From IMG/VR virus record IMGVR_UViG_3300047319_000574, positions 1-56,110 of that record: DNA of 56,110 nucleotides; one strand, 5' to 3'. This document shows positions 45,323 to 54,600 of this stretch, one piece after another; the stretch's first letter is position 1, and each line of letters starts with the position of its first letter. Source of the stretch: a virus. The notes beneath the pieces were generated by a model. The model did not search any database. It had not been told where the DNA came from and saw only the letters and a list, made by a program, of their open reading frames with translations. A program made the translations under genes and the position numbers.

Positions 45323-47028
45323 TGCTCCGCCTTGCCGTCCTGATCCTCGCCATCCTGTCGTCGTTCACGGCCCTTGCCGGCGGTTCGCTGCGGGGTGCCC
45401 TTTCCGGTCCCAACGTCGCGAATCAGACGGCCTATTTCGGCAAGCTGACGCTGAACGGTGCCGGCGGATGGGCCCCGGTCAACACCGGAGCGCCGATCAT
45501 CTCGGCATCGATCACCAGCGGCAATTCGGCCGGCTGCTATCAGGTCGATAGCGGGGGAACCATCTCTGCGAAGAACGGCGCGGGGTGCATCGGGGCACTG
45601 CCCGGCGTCACGCTCGGGCTGTCCTACGACGGCGGGGCGGCCACCGCGACGATCACCATCAACACGACGACGGACAATTACGGCAATAGCCTAACCAACG
45701 CCTATTCGATCAAGGACAGTTCCGAACTGTCGGCACTGCTGATCGGGCTCGGCGATGCCGTGATCAGCGGGAAGGACATTTTCTACCGCTACAACGGCGG
45801 CACGCCCTACACGCCGCCCAATCTCTACGGCTCGCAGGACAGCTATCTCGATATGGTGCATCACCAGAGCCACGACCATTCCAATATGGCGATCATCACC
45901 AATTGGCGGTTTGACTCCACGGGGGCCGGCGTCAAGACCGGGAACGTCTACTTCGGCTACCTGAAGTTCACGCGGCCTTATGACGGCTCGAACATGGTCG
46001 AGTTTCTCGATGTCCCCGTCGAGCACGTGATCTTCGACCACGATATTTTTGACGGACAGTTGGCACCGTATCCCACCGGCAACTCTCTCTCGGTGGGGCC
46101 GCTCCTGATCGACCAGTCTCATGCCCCGGTGAATGACCTGACGATCTCCAATTCCCTCTTCACGAACTTCGTCTTTGCCATGGGGGTGAACGGCAGCAAC
46201 ATCACGATCACGGGGAACGAGTGCGCGTATCTATGGGGCGATTGCATCGACCTCGGCAGCCCCAACGACGGGACGAACGGCAGCAACATTCTGATCCAGA
46301 ATAATTCCGACCACGACATGGCCGGGAACAACGGCTATCACCCGGATTTCCTGCAAGCCTTCAACGACGTTTACACGGGCGACATCACCGACGTTCAGGT
46401 GTTGTGCAACACCCACTGGGAAGGGCCGGCGGCGCTCAATCAAGGGGCCGGCTGGGGTGATCAGTTCATCATTTTGCAAAAGCTCGGGCCGGTGCCCTCG
46501 GTCACGCCGGGTGCCTATCGCCGCTGGACAATCGACGGCAACGTGTCGGAGGGCACAGCACAGTACGGCATCGGTCTGGAACAGCCGACCTACGACAGCA
46601 TCGTTCGCTACAACACGATGGCCCGGATGTGGCCCAACCCAGCGATTACCCTGGGCAATTCCGGCAATCCCGATCTTCAGGACGGGCTGCTTTATTTCGC
46701 GCAATCGATCAGCGGTAATTTCGCCCAAGGCAATGCGGAGGAGGGATTTGCCGACGTCAACGGCAACGTGACGATAACCGGGCCGGCCAACTACAACAGC
46801 CTCAGTCGCCTGTCTCTCACGTCCTACACGAACGCCTTCAACAACGGTGGCGGCAGTTTTTTTCAGGCGACCTCTCAGGCCTCGCTGATCGCCAATTACC
46901 GCATGAAACCGAACGGCCCTCTCGACCTCAACAACAACGGGGTCTGGTCAACGGCCGACGCGGGGGCGGTTGGCACGACGGCGACCAATGGGCGGTGCGA
47001 CTTCACGACCGGCCAGATCAATCCGTGA
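45319..47028 (+). CDS. Secreted beta-helix protein (possible depolymerase or spike)
   Basis: 569 residues. Sec signal (LRLAVLILAILSSFTALA, cleavage before GGS). Residues ~110-520 read as a right-handed parallel beta-helix: repeated N-ladder turns such as ISNSLFTNFVFAMGVNGSNI, ITGNECAYLWGDCIDLGS and VRYNTMARMWPNPAITLGNS, with Asp/His clusters (HHQSHDHSNMAIITN; IFDHDIFDGQL). Beta-helix proteins of this type cut or bind polysaccharides in tail spikes. Secreted form would suit capsule digestion or surface remodelling. Its stop overlaps the terminase GTG. Confidence 0.77.
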   Translation: MMLRLAVLILAILSSFTALAGGSLRGALSGPNVANQTAYFGKLTLNGAGGWAPVNTGAPIISASITSGNSAGCYQVDSGGTISAKNGAGCIGALPGVTLGLSYDGGAATATITINTTTDNYGNSLTNAYSIKDSSELSALLIGLGDAVISGKDIFYRYNGGTPYTPPNLYGSQDSYLDMVHHQSHDHSNMAIITNWRFDSTGAGVKTGNVYFGYLKFTRPYDGSNMVEFLDVPVEHVIFDHDIFDGQLAPYPTGNSLSVGPLLIDQSHAPVNDLTISNSLFTNFVFAMGVNGSNITITGNECAYLWGDCIDLGSPNDGTNGSNILIQNNSDHDMAGNNGYHPDFLQAFNDVYTGDITDVQVLCNTHWEGPAALNQGAGWGDQFIILQKLGPVPSVTPGAYRRWTIDGNVSEGTAQYGIGLEQPTYDSIVRYNTMARMWPNPAITLGNSGNPDLQDGLLYFAQSISGNFAQGNAEEGFADVNGNVTITGPANYNSLSRLSLTSYTNAFNNGGGSFFQATSQASLIANYRMKPNGPLDLNNNGVWSTADAGAVGTTATNGRCDFTTGQINP

Positions 47029-48608
47029 ACGACGTCCTCACCAAGCTCAACTCCATCCTCGCCGGGCTCGCGCCCGCTGAGCGGGCGGAGCTGACCGAGC
47101 TGGCACGCAGCCGGGCCAAGCGATCGATCTGGATCCCCAACCCCGGCCGTCAGATGCAGGCCTACCTCACCCATGCCGATTGGCTGCTCTACGGTGGCGC
47201 CGCCGGCGGCGGTAAGACCGACTTGCTCCTGGGGACGGCGCTCACGGCCCACGAGAACTCGGTGATCTTCCGGCGCCAGGGCGTCGACCTTAGAGGCACC
47301 GAGGACCGCCTGATCGAGATCCTGGGCTCCAGGAACGGCTACAACGCGACCGACATGAAGCTCAAGCACTCCCGAGGCATCCTGGAGTTCGGCGCGCTTG
47401 AGAAGCCGCACAGCGAGCTGACGTGGCAAGGCCGCCCGCACGACCTGATCGGCTTCGACGAGGGCGCCCAGCTCTCGCTCGACAAGGTCTTGTACGTCAC
47501 CGGCTGGCTGCGCTCGGTCACCGTCGGCATCCGCAAGCGGGTGATCATCGCCACCAATCCGCCGACCGGGGGCGAGGGCGAGTGGCTGATGGAGTGGTTC
47601 GCCCCCTGGCTCGACCCGACCTTCCCCGACCCGGCCGAGCACGGCGAGCTGCGCTGGGCGATCGTCGTCGACAGGAAGATCCGGTGGGTCCACGGGCCCG
47701 GCGTCACCGAGATCGGCGGGCATCGGTACACCCACGAATCCTATACCTTCATCCTCAGCCTCCTGGAGGACAACCCCTTCCTGTCGCAGACCGGGTATCG
47801 GGCGAGAATCGAGAACCTGCCCGAGCCGCTGCGATCCCAGCTCCTCCACGGCGACTTCCTCGCCGGGCGCGAGGACCATGCGTGGCAGACGATTCCGACC
47901 GAGTGGGTGCGCGCTGCGCAGAAGCGCTGGTCGCGCGCCGGCGAAAAGAGCCGCACGATGATCGCGCTCGCGATGGACGTCGCGATGGGCGGTCCGGACG
48001 TGACCACGATCGCGGCCCTGCACGAGGATAATTGGTTCGCGCCGGTCATCACCCGCCAGGGCGTCACGACCAGCGACCCGGTGCAGCACGCCGCGCTCCT
48101 CATCCTCTCACGGCGCGACGAGGCCGACATCTCGGTCGACGCTACCGGCGGCTGGGGCTCAGGCATCCTCTCGAACCTCAAGCACCAGCACGGCATCGGC
48201 GTGCACGGCATCGTGTTCAGCCGCAAGAGCCACCTCAAGGACAAGACCGGCAAGCTCGGCTTCCGCAATCTCCGCGCCGAGATGTACTGGCGCTTCCGCG
48301 AGGCCCTGTCGCCCGACAGCGACCTCGACGTGATGCTGCCGCCATCGCCCAGGCTGCTCGCCCAGCTGACCACGCCGCGCTATGAGGTGCATGGCACCGA
48401 CATCCTGATCGAGGACAAGGCGGCGATCAGGAGGCGCACCGGCGGCTCGACCGACGAGGCCGACGCGGTGGTGATGGCGTGGCATCGCCGCGGCGCGGCG
48501 GCGCGCTTGCAGCAGTTCACGGTGCCGGGGCTGCCGCCGATCGAGGACTACCAGCCGCAGTACGAGGGCGAATCGCCCTGGCGCAACGATCGATGGATGC
48601 TGCAATGA
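47025..48608 (+). CDS. terL: Terminase large subunit
   Basis: 527 residues, GTG 47025 in a GTGA overlap. Motor: Walker A GGAAGGGKT (~residue 54), Walker B LIGFDEGAQ (~142), coupling motif ATNPP (~176). Nuclease domain: IALAMDVAMGGPDVTTIAAL (first Asp), ADISVDATGGWGSGIL (second Asp), TDEADAVVMAW (third). This is the packaging ATPase and headful-type nuclease of P22-like phages. It precedes the portal by an ATGA overlap. Upstream gene order (secreted proteins directly before terL) is unusual. Confidence 0.93.
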   Translation: MNDVLTKLNSILAGLAPAERAELTELARSRAKRSIWIPNPGRQMQAYLTHADWLLYGGAAGGGKTDLLLGTALTAHENSVIFRRQGVDLRGTEDRLIEILGSRNGYNATDMKLKHSRGILEFGALEKPHSELTWQGRPHDLIGFDEGAQLSLDKVLYVTGWLRSVTVGIRKRVIIATNPPTGGEGEWLMEWFAPWLDPTFPDPAEHGELRWAIVVDRKIRWVHGPGVTEIGGHRYTHESYTFILSLLEDNPFLSQTGYRARIENLPEPLRSQLLHGDFLAGREDHAWQTIPTEWVRAAQKRWSRAGEKSRTMIALAMDVAMGGPDVTTIAALHEDNWFAPVITRQGVTTSDPVQHAALLILSRRDEADISVDATGGWGSGILSNLKHQHGIGVHGIVFSRKSHLKDKTGKLGFRNLRAEMYWRFREALSPDSDLDVMLPPSPRLLAQLTTPRYEVHGTDILIEDKAAIRRRTGGSTDEADAVVMAWHRRGAAARLQQFTVPGLPPIEDYQPQYEGESPWRNDRWMLQ

Positions 48609-50830
48609 CGCCGGAGGAAACCGCCCTTGAGGTCATGTCTGGTGACGAGCAGATCATCGCCGTCGCCAAGGCGCGCTGGCAGCGCTGCCAGGATTTCGAG
48701 GGCACCGCCCAGCAACGCTGGCTCGCGGACCAGAAATTCCACTGGGCCGATCCGGACAATGGCTGGCAGTGGCCGGGCTATTTGTGGTCGACGCGCCGCG
48801 ACGATCCAGCCGGGTACAAGCCCCGCCTGACCGTCAACAAAATCAGGCAGCACAATTTACAAATCACCAACGACGCCAAACAAAACAAGCCCGGCATCAA
48901 AATCTCGCCGGTCGGCGACGACGCGACCTTCCAGGCCGCCAAAATTTGGATGGGGCTGGTCCGCCACATCGAGCGGGTGAGCAAGGCCTCGGCGGTTTAC
49001 TCGACGGCCTCTGACTTCCAGGTCCAGTCGGGGCTCGGCTACATCCGGCTCGACTGGGCCTATATTCCCGGCACGTTCGACCGGGAGATCTACATCCGGC
49101 GGGTCAGGAACCCGCTCAACATCTTCCTCGATCCCGATAAAAACGAGATTGACGGAAGTGATGCCCGCTTCGGCTTCGTCTTCGACGACACGCCGCGCAC
49201 CGAGTTCCTGGCCGAGCACCCGGAGATGAAGGGCAAGGTCGGCGAGGCCGCGCTCGGCAACAGCCACGGCTGGATCGACCAGGACCACGTCCGGCAGGCG
49301 GAGTACTTCTACAAGCAGCTGAAGAAGGACCGTTTGGTCCTCCTCAAAAACCCCGACGCCGACGGTGCCGCCGACGCTCTGATCATGGCGAAGTGGAGCA
49401 AGATTCCTCCCGCCATCAGGCGTCAGATCGAGCCCGGCGACATCGTCAAGCAGCGCGAATTTATGGACGAGGAGATGCGCTGGGTGAAGATCGCCGGCAA
49501 CGAGATCATCGATCGCAAGCGCTGGCCGGGCAAGTACGTGCCGCTGGTGCCGGTGGTCGGCGAGGAGGTGGTGATCGACGGCATCCTCGACCGCAAAGGC
49601 CACACGCGCGGCATGAAGGACGCGCAGCGGATGTACAATTTCTGGACATCCAATGCGGTCGAGCAGGTGGCTTTGCAGACCAAAGCGAAATGGTTCATCC
49701 CGGTGGGCAGCACCGAGTCGCTCGACGCCTATTTCAAGACCATCAACACCTCGAACTACCCGTATATCCCGATCAACGCCTTCGACTCGGAGGGCCGCCA
49801 GCTGCCGCCGCCGGTGCCGATCGATCCGCCCGAGATGGCCCAGGGCTACATCCAGGGCATGATGGTCGCGAGGGAGGAGCTGATGATGGTCAGCGGCCAG
49901 CGCGAGGAGAATTTCGGCCAGCCGTCCAACGCGATCAGCGCGGTCGCGATCAACGAGCGCCAGCGCAAGGGCGACACCTCGACCTACCACTACATCGACG
50001 GGCTGGCGACGGCGATCCGACAGGTCGGCAACATCATCCTCGACCTCGCGCCGTACATCTACAACACCAAGCAGGTGCGCCAGATCCTGGCCGAGGACGG
50101 CTCCGAGCAGCTGATCCGGATCGACCCGAACAGCGACGTCGCCTACGCCGAGGAGAAGGACGGCGACGAAACGTGGGTGGTCTTCAATCCGCGCGTCGGG
50201 CGGTACTGGGTCGATTCCGACATCGGCCCGAGCTACGCCACCCGCCGCCAGGAGGCCTGGGACGCTTTCATTCAGTTGACGACGCAGAACCAGCAGCTGA
50301 CCAACCTGATCGGCGACCTGATGTTCAGGAACGCCGACTTCCCCGGCGCCGACGAGATCGCCGATCGGCTCAAACGGATGGTGCCGCCCCAGGCGACCGG
50401 CGAGGGCCCCGACGCCGCTCTCCAGGCCGCCCAGGCGCAGAACCAATCGCTCCAGTCCCTGCTCACCGACATGACCGACAAGCTCGCCAAGCAGGAGCTG
50501 CAAATCAAAGACCACGCCGAGCGGCGCCGGATCGAGCAGCAGGACGCCGACACGCGCCGGCTCAAGGAGGTCGGCAACGCGGAATCTGATCTTTCCGAGG
50601 AGACGCTGCGCCCGATCCTGGAGAAGCTCCTCAAGGACATGGGTGTCGAGCAGCGGGTCGAGCCGAGCGACGCCGGCGGCGAGCCCGAGGGCCCCGAGCA
50701 GGAGCAGGACTGGCAGAACGATCCGGTGGTGCCGCCGGTCGACGGCGCGCAGCTGGCGCCGGACGGGCAGCATTACCTCCCGGATGAGGCGCGGCCGGGC
50801 AAGTATTTGAGAGTCGAGCCGGGTGGATGA
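48605..50830 (+). CDS. Portal protein, P22-like
   Basis: 741 residues against 725 for P22 gp1. N-terminal RWLADQKFHWADPDNGWQWP, RLTVNKIRQHNLQITNDAKQ, then FQVQSGLGYIRLDWAYIPGT and NPLNIFLDPDKNEIDGSDAR, the conserved crown/wing segments of the P22 portal family, followed by IDRKRWPGKYVPLVPVVGEE and the long stem/barrel helix region (LQNQSLQSLLTDMTDKLAKQ-like). The dodecamer forms the DNA gate. Overlaps terminase (ATGA) and the holin gene (8 bases). Confidence 0.92.
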   Translation: MTPEETALEVMSGDEQIIAVAKARWQRCQDFEGTAQQRWLADQKFHWADPDNGWQWPGYLWSTRRDDPAGYKPRLTVNKIRQHNLQITNDAKQNKPGIKISPVGDDATFQAAKIWMGLVRHIERVSKASAVYSTASDFQVQSGLGYIRLDWAYIPGTFDREIYIRRVRNPLNIFLDPDKNEIDGSDARFGFVFDDTPRTEFLAEHPEMKGKVGEAALGNSHGWIDQDHVRQAEYFYKQLKKDRLVLLKNPDADGAADALIMAKWSKIPPAIRRQIEPGDIVKQREFMDEEMRWVKIAGNEIIDRKRWPGKYVPLVPVVGEEVVIDGILDRKGHTRGMKDAQRMYNFWTSNAVEQVALQTKAKWFIPVGSTESLDAYFKTINTSNYPYIPINAFDSEGRQLPPPVPIDPPEMAQGYIQGMMVAREELMMVSGQREENFGQPSNAISAVAINERQRKGDTSTYHYIDGLATAIRQVGNIILDLAPYIYNTKQVRQILAEDGSEQLIRIDPNSDVAYAEEKDGDETWVVFNPRVGRYWVDSDIGPSYATRRQEAWDAFIQLTTQNQQLTNLIGDLMFRNADFPGADEIADRLKRMVPPQATGEGPDAALQAAQAQNQSLQSLLTDMTDKLAKQELQIKDHAERRRIEQQDADTRRLKEVGNAESDLSEETLRPILEKLLKDMGVEQRVEPSDAGGEPEGPEQEQDWQNDPVVPPVDGAQLAPDGQHYLPDEARPGKYLRVEPGG

Positions 50831-51044
50831 AAAGCCGCCGCCATTCGACTACCGAGGCCTTGCGGCTGTCATCCTGGCCGCCTCGATTGGCCTCACGCTG
50901 GTCATCGGGACGGCTGCGGTTGGCTTCGCTGGCCGAGCCATGTCGGAAGTCGGCGGACAGGCAATGATCGCGATAGGTGGGGCGATTGTCGGAGCGCTCG
51001 CCGGCTACGTGACGGGAAAGACATCGCATGGCAATGGCGGCTAA
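50823..51044 (+). CDS. Putative holin
   Basis: 73 residues from GTG 50823. Two hydrophobic helices (LAAVILAASIGLTLVIGTAA; IAIGGAIVGALAGYVTG) with a short loop and charged ends. Size, two membrane spans and position immediately before the endolysin gene are typical of holins that time lysis. No sequence family is recognised. Confidence 0.75.
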   Translation: MDEKPPPFDYRGLAAVILAASIGLTLVIGTAAVGFAGRAMSEVGGQAMIAIGGAIVGALAGYVTGKTSHGNGG

Positions 51045-51642
51045 GTTCAATCGCGAGATCTATTTCGAGCACGTCCGCGCGGAGCTGTTCAGTGGCGCGA
51101 TGACCCAGGAGCAGGTCGATGGCCAGGGCGTGATCCTCGGTCTCTGGGAGGGCCAGTACACCGGCACGCCGATGAAGGACGTGCGCTGGCTGGCCTACAT
51201 CCTGGCGACCGCTTACCACGAGACGGCGCACCGGATGTGGCCGATCGAGGAGTACGGCAAGGGTGAGGGGCGCGATTACGGCAAGCCAGATCCAGAGACG
51301 GGCCAGACCTACTACGGCCGGGGCTTCGTCCAGCTAACCCACAAGGAGAACTATGACCGGGCCAGCGCTGCCCTGGCGCTGATCGATGACCGTGATCTGG
51401 TCTTGCATCCGACCCTGGCGCTCGACAGTCTTGTGGCCGCTCGGGTGATGTTCAGGGGCATGGCCGAGGGGTGGTTCACTGGCGAGCGCCTGGGCAGCTA
51501 TTTCAACGCGGAAGTCGACGATCCGATCGGCGCCAGGACGATCATCAACGGTAACGACCAGGACACCCTGATCGCTGGCTATCACGCGGAGTTTCTGATC
51601 GCTCTTGAGGCAGCGGCTGATGGCCAACGCGCTCGTCCGTAA
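51028..51642 (+). CDS. Endolysin, glycoside hydrolase family 19-like
   Basis: 204 residues. WLAYILATAYHETAHRMWPI contains the catalytic-type Glu (HETA), then YYGRGFVQLTHKENYDRASA and RVMFRGMAEGWFTGERLGSY, the GH19/lysozyme-like pattern used by phages to cut peptidoglycan. No signal peptide, so release needs the holin. Start at 51028 overlaps the holin end; 51034 is an alternative. Its end overlaps the polyvalent gene by 23 bases. Confidence 0.88.
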   Translation: MAMAAKFNREIYFEHVRAELFSGAMTQEQVDGQGVILGLWEGQYTGTPMKDVRWLAYILATAYHETAHRMWPIEEYGKGEGRDYGKPDPETGQTYYGRGFVQLTHKENYDRASAALALIDDRDLVLHPTLALDSLVAARVMFRGMAEGWFTGERLGSYFNAEVDDPIGARTIINGNDQDTLIAGYHAEFLIALEAAADGQRARP

Positions 51643-54600
51643 CGCCGTCCCCGACTACACCGAGGCTTCCGACCCCGCCGCGCAGGACTGGGGCGACACC
51701 GGTTCGCCGTTGTGGAACGACCGCGCCAACTGGCGCCTGCGCCTGCAGATGGCGCTCGCCGACAAGGAGCGCGAGGCCCGGCTGGCGCGCGGCGAAGGCT
51801 CGACCGAGGATCTGCTCGCGCATATCGGGCTCCTGCCGGTCCACATGATGCAGGCGGTCACACAGATCCCGGCATCGATCGCACGCTCGGCCGAGTATGC
51901 GTCGGGGGCTGACGCCGGCAACTACGGCCAGGGCACGATGGTCAGCGACACCGATGTGCCCGACCCCTACCGCAAGCGTTTCGTAGAGCAGCAACTCGGC
52001 CTCCAGAAGGAGGCCGACACGGCTATCGAGGCGGCCGGCAATGTGTCCATGCTGAGTGGCGGCTCGGTCGCTCCGGTGACCACTAACCGGCTGGTGCTCG
52101 CTGGCAAGGCCTTCGGCCGGGAGCCGGTCCTGCCGGAGTGGGCGCGGCTGCCGGCTGATCGGCCTTTTGCCAGGGCGCCGGTCGCGGCTGCGATGGATCT
52201 GGCCAAGGCTTCGCTACCAGCCAGCACCCCCCTTCCTGAGGGTTCGCTGGATAATATTATTCGCCGTTTGGGTTATGATCCGACGTCGATGAGTTTCGAT
52301 GAAAAGTCTCAGATCATTAGGGAGAGAAGCGGTGCCAGACCACAAGAAGCCCCTGTCGGAGGAGGAGAAGGACGAGCTGCGGAGCTACGGCCACCTGGAG
52401 GAGGACTGGGATCCCAAGAAGGAGGGAGAGGCGGAGAGCCGCGCGTTCAGCAGGCACAGGCGGAAGCCGATCTATCGGCCGCTGGAGAAGCTCCCCTCGT
52501 AGGTCTGCCCAACAAGCCGATCCCGCTGGCCGACAGCAGCGTCCACGTCCCTGGCCCGAGCGCCACGGCCCGCAAGGCGGCGCGCGACTACATGGCCGAG
52601 GCCGGGCTGCCCTACGAGCCGCCGACCCAGTTCAGCAGGGTCGACAAGGAGAAGGCCGGCAAGATCGCCCAGGCTTTCGAGGACATGAAGCACGAGCCGG
52701 ATAACCCGGCTGTGCAGCGGTCCTACGGCGCCCTGATCGACGAGACGATGGCGCAGTGGGAGAAGATCAAGGCGACCGGCCTCAAGGTCGAGTTCAACCC
52801 GCCGGGCACCGACCCTTACGGGTCGAACCCGCGCATGGCGATGCAGGACATCCGCCGCAACAATCACCTCTGGGTATTTCCGACGTCGGAGGGTTTTGGA
52901 AGCGGCGCCGAGGCCGCTGCGGCCATGCGCGAGAACCCGATGCTACGCCCGACCAACGAGGTGATCAGCGGCCAGCCGGCCGTCGCCAACGACATTTTCC
53001 GGATCGTTCACGACTATTTCGGGCACTACAAGGAGGGCGTCGGCTTCCGCGCCGAGGGCGAGGAGAACGCCTGGAAGAGCCACTCGGCCATGTACTCCGA
53101 GGAGGCCAAGCCGGCGATGACATCGGAGACGCGCGGTCAGAACTCCTGGGTCAACTTCGGCCCGCACGGTGCCAAGAACCGCTCTGCCTCCGGCGGCGAT
53201 ACGCACTACGCCCCACAGAAGATCGGGCTGATGCCGGAGTGGACGTTGCACGCCGGCGGCAAGGGCGGCAGGACCGCAGCGGCCATCCTCCTGGCTGGCG
53301 AAAAGCGCGGCGGGTTCTACAGCAAGGCCCTCCAGGCCGCCGAGGACAAGCTGCCGGAACAGTTCACGCCCGCCCAGGCGATCGCCACGCTCAAGCAGGC
53401 GGGGCTCAAGGCGGAGGAGCTGAGCCCGATCGAGGCCCACCTCCAGAGCGAGGCCGACGCCCGCGCCAAGCCGGGTTCGAACCTGCCGCCGAAGATGAGC
53501 AAGGCCGACCTGCTCGACTACATCCAGGAGGGCATTCCCGACATCAAGGAGCGCTGGTATGGCGGCAACCGCCAGAACTGGAGCGTCAGTCTCGATGACG
53601 ACGGCTTCTACCGGATCGTGGATGAGGAGGGGGAGCCCGCACCAGGACAAAGCGATCTCTTCGCCAGTCATACCGAGGCTGAGCGGCACCTGGAAAGCCT
53701 GGGTGGCAACGAACAGCCGGCCCGCTTCACCAAGTACTCGCTGGAGGGCGGCGAGAACAAGCGGAACCTGCTCTTGCAGACGCCCTTGGGCGAGCCCGAC
53801 AGGTGGGTGGTGCTCGACAGCGAGGGCTACATGGGCCCTGAGCAGTACGCGACGAAGGAGGAGGCCCTCCAGGCGTCGCGCAAGGTTGGCGGATCGGTCA
53901 GTCAGGTTCCCGGCACGGGTGGCGGCCACTACTACGGCCCGCACTGGGACAAGGAGGGCGAGGAGGACACCTTCGCTCACGCCCGGCTCGACGATCGCGA
54001 GGTGGTCGTTCCCGGTTACGTCGTCGAGAACGCCAAGTCGGGCAAGAGAGGGCCGGTGTTCCACTCGTTCGAGGAGGCCCAGAATTACCGGGAAGGGCTC
54101 GCGCATAAGCAGGACACGATCGTCGTCAAGACGAAGAACACGGTGAAGGCCCAGCACACCGACGAGGTGCAGTCCGACCTGCACCAGGAGGGCCGCAAGA
54201 AGGGCTACAACACGCCCGAGGCCCATGCCGAGTTTGCGCGGCTGAAGGAGGCTGAGGGCAAGGCCTACGACGACTTCTACAACGAGAAGGACCGCATCGA
54301 TAAGGAGGTGTTCGGCGACGACTATCGCAGCGCTCTCGTTGCCGGCAGGGACAAGACCTCGGCCGCCGGTCGGAAGCTCGCCAAGGCGATCGCCGAAGAT
54401 CCCGCCTACAAGGCCGCCAAGGCCCGCTGGGAGGATGCGGTGGACGACGTCGCGGCGGGCGACCCCAAGGACAAGCCCCCAGCAGCCCCCTTCCAGAAGA
54501 GCGAGGCGTGGACCGGGCTGGTGTGGAAGAAGCTGATCCAGGAGGCCGTCGCCAACGGCAAGGACTGGGTCACCTGGACGACCGGCCAGATGCAGAACGA

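Noticed and set aside
48857-50773. 638-codon frame on the minus strand
   Set aside because: Antisense to the portal gene, which has clear family motifs; the shadow has none.
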